The notes below the pieces were generated by a model. It was not told the DNA's origin. It did no database searches and saw only the letters and a program-made list of their open reading frames with translations. A stretch of DNA of 64,000 bases, taken from positions 124,001-188,000 of the forward strand of contig JBALWH010000003.1 in the NCBI GenBank assembly GCA_036960175.1, in the 5' to 3' direction. Position 1 is the first letter of the stretch. Each line of letters starts with the position of its first letter. This DNA comes from Motiliproteus sp036960175. GTDB lineage: Bacteria > Pseudomonadota > Gammaproteobacteria > Pseudomonadales > Balneatricaceae. Positions 46,959-56,602 of the stretch are shown in pieces. A program made the translations under genes and the position numbers.

Positions 46959-47947
46959 TCACTGCGACAACCATCCCGAGCTGTGGACCGGTAAAGATAA
47001 TCCCAAGCGTTCAACGGCGGCAACATTAACCAACACTCTGGGTCGCTCAATCGAGACCACAGGAATGCGATCTATATCATCCCCTTGGCGAATCTGCTGC
47101 AGCAAATGAGCGGCTCGGCGACCTAGCTCCCGATAGTCCGGTACGACACCAATCAACGCTCCCGCTCCAACAAACCCCTTGGTTGGTGCGATCACCCTAT
47201 AACGAGTCTGATTCAATACCTTCATAACCTCCTTACTACGACTGATTAGGTAGGAGTCGCTCGGAACATAGATGGAATCGACATCAACCCCTTCTGCCGC
47301 CAACAGAGTCAATAAATTGTCCAGTAACGGAGTTCTGGAACCCCCCGCAACTCGATCAGATCGATCCCTTGATCGGTGCTGGCTTTTCGCAACTCCTGCA
47401 GTTGGCTCATGCTGTTTTCTTCCCGGGGATTGATCAATACGGCAAGGCGTTTGATTGGGAACATGGTTGCAGCAGTCGTCAACCGCAGTGATGCCGATAT
47501 GGCATCAGAGATACCGGTAATACTCTTTCCTGAGGGGGAGTTCTGGTTTCTGGAAAGGCCATCAACCAGCCCGGCGCCAACCGGATCGGATACCATATTA
47601 AAAATCTGCGGCCGGCGATTGCGCAGCACTTGCTGAGTCATCACCGACGCAGTCGTACCAAACGTATAAACCGCATCGAACTGACTCAGTTGATGTGTTT
47701 GCAGGCGCAGCAGCCCGGCAAGACGGTTACGATCCTGACGGGCATCAATGATGGTCACCGGGGAATTAAAACCGAGTTCGTTCAAACCCTCGCGAAAACC
47801 GTGCTCTGCTTCGGTTTCACCGCGCCAAAGCACCATCAGGATGCCTGCTGACAAAGGCTGTGGGCCATCGGCAGGCAGGTCTACAGGAGGTTCTTTTGCA
47901 AGGAACAAAATGAGTGACAAGCTAAGAAGAATACTTCGTGACAGCAC
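46959..47947 (-). pseudogene. Frameshifted ABC-type substrate-binding protein (TrpX-like family)
   Basis: Two overlapping frames together make one ABC_sub_bind periplasmic protein. The first frame (47947 to 47309) has a signal peptide and the family opening GILMVLWRGETEAEHGFREGL. The second (to 46959) has DSYLISRSKEVMKVLNQTRYRVIAPTKGFV and ends SSGWLSQ. The break is at a run of six G on the minus strand (47341-47346). A seventh G would restore LRGGSRTPLLDN and a single 330-residue protein. It may be a true mutation, a slip site or a sequencing error. No permease or ATPase genes are nearby. Confidence 0.85.
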
Positions 47948-48069
47948 AATAGGCCCCCTACAGTAGCGACGTCCCTGGCTGAATATTCCTTATCTAATGT
48001 GCAACCCTAGACCTAAACGGGCCTACATTTATAGCTCCCGACAACTGCCCTGAGAAAATTTTCGTGCGG

Positions 48070-48150
48070 TCAGTTCTCCGACAAAACGTAAACCGAACCT
48101 TCATCAGGGTCTTCATCGGCCCTGGATATTATTGGCTCTCGCTTATCCAT
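48070..48150 (-). CDS. Micro-peptide 2, C-terminus DPDEGSVYVLSEN
   Basis: This 26-residue acidic peptide begins MDKREPIISR and ends DPDEGSVYVLSEN. GGGAG sits 7 nt before the ATG, a good ribosome site. The frame also opens further upstream at an ATG at 48198, which is less well supported. Conserved residues with changed codons relative to the copy at 46601-46684 indicate selection on the protein. It lies between the 82-residue small gene and the broken binding-protein gene, all on the minus strand. No known family is recognised. Confidence 0.65.
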   Translation of the reverse strand: MDKREPIISRADEDPDEGSVYVLSEN

Positions 48151-48207
48151 TTTTATTCTCCCTGAGTTCGTTAACCCCGTATTCAATTGCCCATCCATAG
48201 TAGCTGC

Positions 48208-48456
48208 TCAGGCCGTCAGCCTCAGACCGTCCGCTGCCTTGGAGTCTTGTTGCTTCTGGCCGTCGATCCAAGCCACTGCTTCCGCCTCACCGCGGGCAAA
48301 AAAAACCACGCGACCAAAAGGGGAAACCTGACCGTTCAAACCAATCTCGCTGCGGAAAACCCACCAGCTATCGGCGGCCTTTTGCTGCAATTGATGCTGA
48401 TAAACCGCCGGTTGAAAAGCGGATTTAAAATGACGAATCTGCGCCACCTTAGACAT
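48208..48456 (-). CDS. Small hypothetical protein downstream of the glutamate dehydrogenase gene
   Basis: This 82-residue product starts MSKVAQIRHFKSAFQP, is rich in Gln and Ala, and has a central WWVFRSEIGL segment. TAGG lies 9 nt before the ATG at 48456; the frame opens earlier at 48510. It follows gdhB on the same strand after 70 bp. No membrane segment and no family recognised. Translation-like composition and a spaced ribosome site favour a real gene. Confidence 0.6.
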   Translation of the reverse strand: MSKVAQIRHFKSAFQPAVYQHQLQQKAADSWWVFRSEIGLNGQVSPFGRVVFFARGEAEAVAWIDGQKQQDSKAADGLRLTA

Positions 48457-48526
48457 TTTGAAATACCTATCTGATATGAATAAAAAGATGATCAAAGTAA
48501 TGACCATCAAATAAAATTGTTATTAC

Positions 48527-51500
48527 TTAAACCGCAACCATCTTGGCCGTTTCGCGAGAACTACCTTGGGCCAGATCCAGCAGTTCACGTAGCGCTACGG
48601 AAAACATGGCAATATCCCGGCTAGGGGTATTTTTAAGATCCCTGAGCATCATTTCCCAGCGCTGAATAAAGGGCCGATTTTGGTGGCTCCAAGTCGCAAC
48701 TAAGGAGAGTTGTTCATCCTCGTCGCTATGCAACGGCGGCTGTTTGGCGAAGCGCAGCACGCTGGCCGTCAAAGCCCGTTGCTGGCTGTTAAGGTCATCA
48801 CGATAACCATCCCGCGCCAGAGCTTGCCAATGATTGAGAGGTTCGAACTCACGCACCTGTAGATCAAACCAGTGCAGCTCTAATTGATCGCCCAGCTGAA
48901 AATAGATATTCGCCACTTGCTCCAGCGGGTCACTCGTCTCATCGGCGACCTCAACAATTCCCAGTAGCGAATACAGTCGATCCGTTGCCGCAATGTATCC
49001 CGCCAGCTCTTCAGGAACCCCGGCCTGAGTCCATTGCTTGAATTTTTGTTGCCAGTTATGATCTGACGTCCCTTGCAGTAATTCGCAAAGGGAAGCTTCC
49101 ATGGCTGCGACGCCAGGACGAAACTGCTCTATACAGCTAGAGACCTGTAACTCGTGACGGTAATTATTCAGGAACCAATGACTGGCGCGTCGCACCAGAC
49201 GGATCAATTCAGCCATCATCGCCATCTGTACCTGGGCCGCCACCTGATTATCCAGGGCTTCTATTTCTGCCCACCGGCGATCAATGGCAAAGACCTCTCG
49301 AACAATCACATAGACGGCAGCAACTTCTGCAAAGTCAGCACCGGTAGCTTGCCGCAGACTATGAACATAGGTAATCCCCATGCGATTAACTAGGGCGTTA
49401 GCCAGCTGGGTAGCAATAATTTCGCCACGCAAGCGATGGCTTTGTAACTGCTCAGGAAAACGTTCAACCAGTACTGCAGGAAAAGCATGATTCAGTTCCT
49501 GAGACAAATACGGATCTTCGGTTATCCAGGAATCGCTCAAAGCCTGTTTTAGCTCTGCTTTGCTGTAGGAAATCAACACTGACAGCTCCGGCCGAGTTAG
49601 CCCCTGAGCATCGTTTTTATGCTGCAGCAATTGCTCGTCGGCAGGAATAAATTCCAATTCCCTATCCAATTTCCCCTCGGCCTCCAAACGCTGAATCAAG
49701 CCGATATAGTCGTCGATATTTTTGCCAGCCTGTAGCTGCGCAATACTGATAGCCTGAACCTGATCGTAGTTATGCTGCAACACCAGTTCGGAGACGTTCT
49801 CAGTCATTTCTTTCAGCAAACGATTACGTTGCTTGAGGGTCATATCCCCCTGCACCATCACTTCGTTCAGCAGAATTTTAATATTAACTTCGTGATCCGA
49901 GCAGTCGACGCCACCGGCATTGTCGATAAAGTCGGTGTTAGCAGCACCACCATCGCGGCAGAATTCGATCCTCCCCAGCTGGCTAAAGCCTAAGTTACCG
50001 CCCTCGCCCAGCACCTTGCAGCGTAGCTGCCGACCATCGATGCGCAAACCGTCGTTGGCTTTGTCGCCCACATCGGCATGGCTTTCATGGCTGGCCTTAA
50101 CATAAGTACCAATACCGCCGTTCCAAAGCAGATCAACAGGCGCTTTAAGCAGTGCCGTGATTAACTCATTGGGTGCCAGCGTATCCGCCTCTATGGCAAA
50201 GCTTTGTTGCATCTCTTCGCTGATAGCGATGGACTTGGACTGCCGTGAAAAGATACCACCGCCTTTGGATATCAGCTGCTGATCATAATCACTCCAGCTG
50301 GAACGCGGCAGCGCGAACAAACGCTGACGCTCGGCAAAACTGGTGGTCTGATCCGGGGTCGGGTCGATAAAGATATGCTGATGATTAAAGGCCGCCAGCA
50401 TTAAAGTCTGGTCTGACAGCAACATGCCATTACCGAACACATCTCCGCTCATATCGCCTATGGCGATAACACTGAAAGTCTCATGTTGGATATCCAGATC
50501 CTGTTCCCGAAAGTGCCGCTTCACCGATTCCCAAGCACCCCGGGCGGTGATGCCCATGCCCTTATGGTCATAGCCCTGACTGCCACCAGAAGCAAAAGCA
50601 TCTCCGAGCCAGAAACCATATTCATCGGCAATACCATTGGCGATATCGGAGAAAGTCGCGGTGCCTTTATCGGCTGCTACCACCAGATAGGGGTCATCCT
50701 CGTCATGACGCACTACCTGCGCCGGCGGTTGCAGCTCTCCAGCCACCAGGTTGTCGGTAATATCCAGCAGGCCCCGAATAAAGATGCTGTAACTGGCCAC
50801 CCCCTCGGTCTGGATCTGCTCCCTGGAACCCTCTTCTGGCAAGCGCTTAGCAACGAAGCCACCTTTAGCACCCACCGGGACGATCACCGCATTCTTAACC
50901 TGCTGAGCTTTCACCAGCCCCAACACCTCGGTGCGATAGTCTTCCAGTCGATCCGACCAACGTAAGCCGCCTCGAGCCACTTTCCCACCCCGCAGGTGCA
51001 CCCCTTCTACCCGAGATGAATAGACAAACACCTCATACATTGGCTTGGGAAGAGGAATATCAGTGATATCACCCGGCGACAGTTTGAAAGAGAAATAGTC
51101 TTTAAGATTTCCAGCCTCATCAGCCTGGAAAAAATTGGTCCGTAGCGTCGCTTTAATCAACTCCAGAAAACGCCGCAGTATTTTGTCATCGTTAAGACTT
51201 TCTACCTTTTCCAGACCGTCCAGAATGCTGCCTTCAATGCGCTCACTCAGCGCTTCAACCTTGTCGCTGCTGCGGCGCAGTGGGTCAAATCGGGCCCGAA
51301 ACAAGGCAACCAGCAAGCGACAAATCTGCTGGTGACGGGACAAGGTATCAGCCACATAAGGCTGACTAAAACCAAAGCGCAGCTGATGAATATAACGGGC
51401 ATAGGCGCGAATCATCGCCACTTCCCGCCAGCTCAGCTTGGCGCCGATAACCAGGCGGTTAAACTCATCATTTTCGGCACGATCCTGCCAAATAGCGGAG

Positions 51501-53425
51501 AAAGCCTCCTGGAACAGCTGCTTAACTTCCTGCAGGTCAACGGTGTCCTGCATGCTGTAGATCAGCGTGAAGTCATGCATCCAGAAGGTCTCGCCATCAC
51601 GGCGACGAACTTGGTACGGGTGCTCCCCAACAACTCGCATACCCAGGTTCTCCAGAATCGGAATAACATCCGACAACACCAGAGAGTCACCTACCGTGAA
51701 CAGTTTGAAACGCAGTATTTCCTTGGATTGTTCCAACACTCGATAAAAGCTCATGGCCAGCTCCTGACCATCACTTATTTCTGCCAGACGCTGAATATCG
51801 TATACACCGTTACCGGGAACAAAATGCTCTTTATAAGCAGAAGGAAAGGCCCCTCGGTATAGGCTGGCGTAGCGATTACCTTGCTCTTCACCGCAAGATT
51901 CCACCAGAGCATGATGCAGATCGTCATCCCAGGAACGGGATGCATCCACCACTAAGGCTTCGATGGCGGCGGCATCATAAGGCTGCGGCTGTTCCGGATC
52001 TACCTTCAACACGAAATGGGTGCGCGCCAGCACCGACTCTGAAAACAGCGTGTGAAACTCGACGTCCTGTGCCTGCAGCTGATCACACAAAATAGTTTCA
52101 ACCTGCTGTCGCAGCGCCGTGCTGTAGATATCCCGTGGCACATAATAGAGACAAGAGAAGAACTTGCCGCAAGGGTCTTTACGAATAAACAGCCTGACTT
52201 TGCGACGGCCCTGAAGATTGAATCCGCCCATAGCGGTTTCAAACAATTCATCCAAACTAGAGAGGAACAACTCTTCCCGCGGAAGATCATGCAGTACCTG
52301 CAACAATTCTTTTCCGCTATGGCCACGATCATCCAGCCCAGCCAGCAACACCACCTGTTGCAGCTTCTGCCTCACGACAGGAATTTCCGCCGGTAGAGCG
52401 GAGAAGACTCTGGAGGTATAAAGACCGTAGAAACGGCACTCCCCTACCACCCGGCCGTCAGCGTCAAAGCGCTTGACCACCACCATATCGCAGTAAGCAG
52501 ATCGATGTACCTGAGATCGGTGGCCATCTTTAGCCAGCATCAACGGCTTGGCGGTGACGATAAATTCGATTTCTGCTTCCCGCAATTGCTGATAGTCTTT
52601 GCTGCTACCCAAACGACTGTGGCGTTTAAGGGTACCTAGCTCTGTATCAACGACACGACTGACTTTGAGTTTTCGACCACGACCACAAAGTTGCAGCTCG
52701 TCGTAACCAAGGAAGGTAAAATGATCGTCCAGTAACCAAGCGAGAAACGCCTGAGCCTCTTTAATCTCGTTGCGATCTATCTTATCGCTAGAGCCCTGCA
52801 ACTCATCAATTAAGGCCCGAGCCTTATCGCGCATAGGATGAAAATCAGCAACTGCCAAGCGCACATCAGCCAGCACATCCATTAAACTCAGGCGCATAGC
52901 TTTTAGCTGTTCGGCATCGTTGTGGCGATCCACTTCCATATAGATAACAGATTCATCTCTAACCTGGACGCTTCCAGCGTTGTCTTCATTAACATCGACT
53001 AGCTGCTGCAAACACCCCTGGCTGTCACGTGAGATACTAAGTACCGCATTATGACTGGCGTGAATAGCAATCCCCTGGCGGCTTAAGGCGGTGCGGACCG
53101 AATCCACGAGGAAAGGCATATCCTGCTGCACAATTTCAATAATCGTATGATTACAATGCCATCCATGCTGTTCAAAGTCTGGGTTATAGACTCTTACCGC
53201 AGGCTCCTTGGCATCCACTGACTGGATAAAATTCCACGCCGACAGAGTGGCTCCGTAGAGGTTTTCCAGACGTCTTTCCTGCAGCTCTTCCAGCGGTGCC
53301 ACTTGATAATAACGCTGGCAAAATTGTTGCACCGAGTTCAGATCAGAAGGGCTGAATTTATCGGCAAACAGCTCGTTCAATTGCTCTAGGAGTTTTTCTT
53401 TATTACTAATCCGCAGGTCAAACAT
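48527..53425 (-). CDS. gdhB: NAD-specific glutamate dehydrogenase, large (180-kDa) type
   Basis: This cytoplasmic enzyme oxidises glutamate to 2-oxoglutarate and ammonia with NAD. The 1632-residue length matches the large Bac_GDH family. The N-terminal half has ACT-like regulatory segments. The catalytic domain (about residues 800-1250) includes LRGGKVARGGLRWSDR and VPVGAKGGFV (catalytic Lys), and the dinucleotide fold follows (GEGGNLGFSQLGRIEF). A long helical C-terminal domain completes the protein. No frameshift is visible. The gene precedes several small genes on the same strand. Confidence 0.95.
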   Translation of the reverse strand: MFDLRISNKEKLLEQLNELFADKFSPSDLNSVQQFCQRYYQVAPLEELQERRLENLYGATLSAWNFIQSVDAKEPAVRVYNPDFEQHGWHCNHTIIEIVQQDMPFLVDSVRTALSRQGIAIHASHNAVLSISRDSQGCLQQLVDVNEDNAGSVQVRDESVIYMEVDRHNDAEQLKAMRLSLMDVLADVRLAVADFHPMRDKARALIDELQGSSDKIDRNEIKEAQAFLAWLLDDHFTFLGYDELQLCGRGRKLKVSRVVDTELGTLKRHSRLGSSKDYQQLREAEIEFIVTAKPLMLAKDGHRSQVHRSAYCDMVVVKRFDADGRVVGECRFYGLYTSRVFSALPAEIPVVRQKLQQVVLLAGLDDRGHSGKELLQVLHDLPREELFLSSLDELFETAMGGFNLQGRRKVRLFIRKDPCGKFFSCLYYVPRDIYSTALRQQVETILCDQLQAQDVEFHTLFSESVLARTHFVLKVDPEQPQPYDAAAIEALVVDASRSWDDDLHHALVESCGEEQGNRYASLYRGAFPSAYKEHFVPGNGVYDIQRLAEISDGQELAMSFYRVLEQSKEILRFKLFTVGDSLVLSDVIPILENLGMRVVGEHPYQVRRRDGETFWMHDFTLIYSMQDTVDLQEVKQLFQEAFSAIWQDRAENDEFNRLVIGAKLSWREVAMIRAYARYIHQLRFGFSQPYVADTLSRHQQICRLLVALFRARFDPLRRSSDKVEALSERIEGSILDGLEKVESLNDDKILRRFLELIKATLRTNFFQADEAGNLKDYFSFKLSPGDITDIPLPKPMYEVFVYSSRVEGVHLRGGKVARGGLRWSDRLEDYRTEVLGLVKAQQVKNAVIVPVGAKGGFVAKRLPEEGSREQIQTEGVASYSIFIRGLLDITDNLVAGELQPPAQVVRHDEDDPYLVVAADKGTATFSDIANGIADEYGFWLGDAFASGGSQGYDHKGMGITARGAWESVKRHFREQDLDIQHETFSVIAIGDMSGDVFGNGMLLSDQTLMLAAFNHQHIFIDPTPDQTTSFAERQRLFALPRSSWSDYDQQLISKGGGIFSRQSKSIAISEEMQQSFAIEADTLAPNELITALLKAPVDLLWNGGIGTYVKASHESHADVGDKANDGLRIDGRQLRCKVLGEGGNLGFSQLGRIEFCRDGGAANTDFIDNAGGVDCSDHEVNIKILLNEVMVQGDMTLKQRNRLLKEMTENVSELVLQHNYDQVQAISIAQLQAGKNIDDYIGLIQRLEAEGKLDRELEFIPADEQLLQHKNDAQGLTRPELSVLISYSKAELKQALSDSWITEDPYLSQELNHAFPAVLVERFPEQLQSHRLRGEIIATQLANALVNRMGITYVHSLRQATGADFAEVAAVYVIVREVFAIDRRWAEIEALDNQVAAQVQMAMMAELIRLVRRASHWFLNNYRHELQVSSCIEQFRPGVAAMEASLCELLQGTSDHNWQQKFKQWTQAGVPEELAGYIAATDRLYSLLGIVEVADETSDPLEQVANIYFQLGDQLELHWFDLQVREFEPLNHWQALARDGYRDDLNSQQRALTASVLRFAKQPPLHSDEDEQLSLVATWSHQNRPFIQRWEMMLRDLKNTPSRDIAMFSVALRELLDLAQGSSRETAKMVAV

Positions 53426-53501
53426 TGTCAGGTCTCGTAGCCAGCTGAGCCAGCCTAGTTATAATTTCCGTTGCGTTTAAATTCTGGGCTTGCTGAGTTG
53501 A

Positions 53502-53975
53502 TCAGCCTGCCGACACCGCCTGCCCCATGGGAGTTGCTGAGGCCTCTTTGCGCAGCACCACGACTGAGCAACGCGCTTTATCGACCAGCTTGCTGGTGGT
53601 CGATCCGAGTAGGGCTTCATCAACCCTGCTTCGGTTATGCGCAGCCATAATGATCAGGTCTGCATCGATGATTCGCGCATGACCCAGAAGCTGTCCTGCT
53701 GGATGCCCGCTTAACACCGTCAGCGTCGCCTGACAGCCTGCAGGCAGATACTGCTGTGCATAGTCGTCGAGCTGACACTGCGCTTCTCGGGTTGCCTTGC
53801 GGACAGCGGCTTGCTGAAAGCAGGCCGCCACAACCGGAGTGCCGTTATCCGGGATCACAGTGACCAGATGTAGCTCAGTTCCCGCTTCTCTTGACCCCTT
53901 TAATGCCAGATCTAAAGCTTGATAAGAGAATGACAATTCATCCATATCAACAGGTAACAAGATCTTGCTGAACAT
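53502..53975 (-). CDS. Universal stress protein (UspA family)
   Basis: This is a single-domain Usp of 157 residues. It begins MFSKILLPVDMDELS with the family strand and Asp, and has the ATP-binding-type ending IIMAAHNRSRVDEALLGSTTSKLVDKARCSVVVL (G-S-T after the spaced Gly). The ATG at 53975 is chosen with GAGG 9 nt upstream; the frame itself opens 10 codons earlier. It precedes gdhB by 76 bp on the same strand. Confidence 0.9.
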   Translation of the reverse strand: MFSKILLPVDMDELSFSYQALDLALKGSREAGTELHLVTVIPDNGTPVVAACFQQAAVRKATREAQCQLDDYAQQYLPAGCQATLTVLSGHPAGQLLGHARIIDADLIIMAAHNRSRVDEALLGSTTSKLVDKARCSVVVLRKEASATPMGQAVSAG

Positions 53976-54393
53976 ATATCGATGCCTCGTTTGGCTCTGC
54001 GCCATTGTTATTATTTTAATAAGTCTCTCTCCCGGCTAAAACAAAATTAGTGGGATAGGACAGAAGCTAGAATATAGGGGGCAACCCGCAAAGACCGACG
54101 CCGTTTGCGCCATACTCACCTCCTTGCGTGCCAATATAGCCAGATACTAGGAAAACAAAGGGCTAGCGGCTGCGATAGGAACTACTATTTTGACCACCAA
54201 AGATTGATTAAGATGGATTCCAAGTGCTTTGCATGCCAGCAAAGCCCCCTGGCTTCGCTACTTTTTTGAAACAATAAAGCACACGGGGACCCGGCAGGTT
54301 TCCAGCAGGCGGCGATGTCGTTACTATCAGAGTCTTTGCTATTGCTGACATCGAAATTCAACCCTGGTTTCCCGCGCCATACGGGAAAAATAA
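53976..54393. other. Gene-free region before a histidine kinase
   Basis: This is 418 bp with no credible frame. It has several short inverted repeats (for example TTTGC ATGCCA GCAAAG near 54225) and a T6 run near 54266, so a small RNA or leader could lie here, but no known riboswitch core was identified. Confidence 0.4.
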
Positions 54394-55986
54394 GTGACTG
54401 ACTTCTCTATGAATCTGATCAAGTCCCTGAACAACTATCGCCTACAAAATCCGCTCGGGGTGCGGCTGCTGACCGCCATCTTGATCTGTAGCTCCGCGAT
54501 CACCCTTTTGGCTACTGCGACCCAGTTATATCTCGACTATAAAAACGAGCTGTCCACCATCGATGAGCGGATCAAGCAGATTGAAGCCAGCTCGCTCGAC
54601 AGCCTGAGCTCCAGTTTGTGGGAGATAAATCCAGAGCAGATTCAGATCCAACTGGACGGCCTCAAACAACTTCCGGACGTCGAATTCCTGGAACTAAAAA
54701 CCCCCTTCGGCGAGCACTTTAGTTCCGGCTCTCCGCCACCGGGAAAACGCCTGGTACAGCGAAGCTATCCGCTAACCCACCCGGAAGACGGCGGCAACTA
54801 TGATCTCGGCAGCTTTGAGTTAACCATCAGTTTGGAGCAGGTTTACCAACGCCTGGCCGATCGGGTTTTAGTGATTCTCACCACCCAAGGCATCAAGACC
54901 TTTCTGGTATCCATCTTTATCCTCTATATTTTCCATCGGTTGATTACCCAACACCTGGGTACCATGGCGCAATATGCACGACGCCTGAAACTGGACCGAC
55001 TAGGCACACCCCTTCGCATCCATCGCCCCAGAGCCAAGCAAGATGATGAGCTCAGCCAGGTGGTTAATGCAATGAACGAGATGCGCGAATCTATGCTAGG
55101 GGATATGCAGCGCCGCGCCGAAGCCGAAAAAGCATTGGAGCAGCTGAACGCCGAACTGGAGCAGCGTGTACAAAATCGTACCGAACAACTGCAGCAGACC
55201 AATAAAGAATTGCGGACCACATTGGACCAACTGCGCACCACTCAGGAAAAACTGATCGAATCAGAAAAGATGGCAGCCCTAGGAGGGTTAGTCGCCGGTG
55301 TTGCCCACGAGATAAATACCCCCATCGGCATCGGCTTTACCGCCGCATCCTTCCTTAAGACGCAGTCCAAAGACCATTTGCGGGACCAACAACTACCCGA
55401 ACAACAACGACTGTTCGCGGAGCTGACACTGGAAAGCAGTGAGTTGATAGAACACCACCTAGAGCGGGCGGCACAGCTGGTCAGCGCCTTTAAGCGTGTT
55501 TCTGTGGACCAATCCAGCGAACACCGCCGCCGCTTCAGCCTAAAGGAATATCTGGACGAAATCGTACTGTCATTAAAACCCAAGCTGAAAAAAACTCAGC
55601 ACCGCATTGCTATTAGCTGTAGCGAAGAGATCATGCTAGATAGTTATCCCGGCGCCTATTACCAGATCATAACCAACCTGATCCTTAACTCACTGATCCA
55701 CGGGTTTGAAAATACCAACAGCGGTCATATCGAAATCAGCACAGAGATTCGCGGTAAGCAACTGCGACTCAACTACCACGACGATGGTGTCGGCATCCCC
55801 AAGGGCTTCGAGCGCCGCTTGTTTGAACCTTTCGTCACCACCAAGCGCAACCAGGGCTGCAGCGGTCTGGGAATGCATATTGCCTTTAACCTGGTAACAC
55901 AGTTATTACACGGGGAGATTCGGTGCCTGCAGGATAAACACGGAGGGGCTTTTTTTCAGATAGATTTACCGCTGGAAAAGCCCTAA
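54394..55986 (+). CDS. Membrane sensor histidine kinase
   Basis: This 530-residue inner-membrane kinase has TM1 (about 22-45), a periplasmic domain (46-160), TM2 (about 165-185), a HAMP-like linker, a coiled coil (about 225-290), a His-phosphotransfer helix with VAGVAHEINTPIGIGFT, and an ATPase domain with NLILNSLIHGF, DDGVGIP and GCSGLGMHIAFN. The listed start is GTG (54394); an ATG at 54409 is an alternative. No response regulator is adjacent. The helix after the His (AASFLKTQ) is of the short HisKA-like type seen in orphan kinases. Confidence 0.87.
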   Translation: MTDFSMNLIKSLNNYRLQNPLGVRLLTAILICSSAITLLATATQLYLDYKNELSTIDERIKQIEASSLDSLSSSLWEINPEQIQIQLDGLKQLPDVEFLELKTPFGEHFSSGSPPPGKRLVQRSYPLTHPEDGGNYDLGSFELTISLEQVYQRLADRVLVILTTQGIKTFLVSIFILYIFHRLITQHLGTMAQYARRLKLDRLGTPLRIHRPRAKQDDELSQVVNAMNEMRESMLGDMQRRAEAEKALEQLNAELEQRVQNRTEQLQQTNKELRTTLDQLRTTQEKLIESEKMAALGGLVAGVAHEINTPIGIGFTAASFLKTQSKDHLRDQQLPEQQRLFAELTLESSELIEHHLERAAQLVSAFKRVSVDQSSEHRRRFSLKEYLDEIVLSLKPKLKKTQHRIAISCSEEIMLDSYPGAYYQIITNLILNSLIHGFENTNSGHIEISTEIRGKQLRLNYHDDGVGIPKGFERRLFEPFVTTKRNQGCSGLGMHIAFNLVTQLLHGEIRCLQDKHGGAFFQIDLPLEKP

Positions 55987-56054
55987 ACAGCGATTACTTT
56001 GAATCGAGGCGGCGCCTTTAAACCTCATCCAAATAACGACGAATCACCCAAAAA

Positions 56055-56402
56055 CTATTCGCTGACTTCGGCCGCCACTGCGTATATCCAGGCCCGGATT
56101 CCCGACTGCAGATTGACTGCTATACGAACATAATCATCCACTTCATAGGCATCTGCCTGCGCCAACTCGTTTGCGCTGACGTCAAATACAGTACCACTGA
56201 CCACATCCGTTTCGTGGCCGGTTAATTTCAGTATCGGATGAATATCAGTGCCGCTTGCATCTATCACCTTTTGATCAGTGATTTTTACCGTTGCATTTAC
56301 ATACCCTACTAGCACATCTTTCTCGCCATCTAAGACCCGTCCAAAGGTAAAGGTCTGCACCTCTTCTAATTGCAAGGTGCCGTAAGAAAACAACTTTTCC
56401 AA
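56055..56402 (-). CDS. Gamma-glutamylcyclotransferase (GGCT/AIG2) fold protein
   Basis: This is a small GGCT-fold protein with the substrate loop YGTLQ near the start and the acidic ADAYEVDDYVRIAV segment expected to carry the catalytic Glu. The visible ATG (56492) would add 30 residues that do not fit the family. A TTG at 56402 with AGGAG 7 nt upstream starts the protein exactly before LFSYGTL and gives 115 residues. The true substrate (gamma-glutamylamine or other) is unknown. Confidence 0.8.
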   Translation of the reverse strand: MEKLFSYGTLQLEEVQTFTFGRVLDGEKDVLVGYVNATVKITDQKVIDASGTDIHPILKLTGHETDVVSGTVFDVSANELAQADAYEVDDYVRIAVNLQSGIRAWIYAVAAEVSE

Positions 56403-56602
56403 AGCTTTACTCCTGGTTAATAACGCGAGCGAAGAGCCCCTGGGCGCTACCCAACGCGCTCCTACTTCACCTACAACGTTGAGAGAAGTCAACTTAAAGC
56501 CATTCTGCCAGTACAGCCACTTGATCCCCGGCCAGCGATGTTTAGGATGGGACTGATCATTACACTTATATTTAACAGGGCTTTATCTTCCAGGGAAAAC
56601 TT

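Noticed and set aside
53976..54393. c-di-GMP riboswitch-like text (GGCAACCCGCAAAG near 54080)
   Set aside because: Resembles short pieces of the class I core, but the receptor, tetraloop and second half of the fold are missing.
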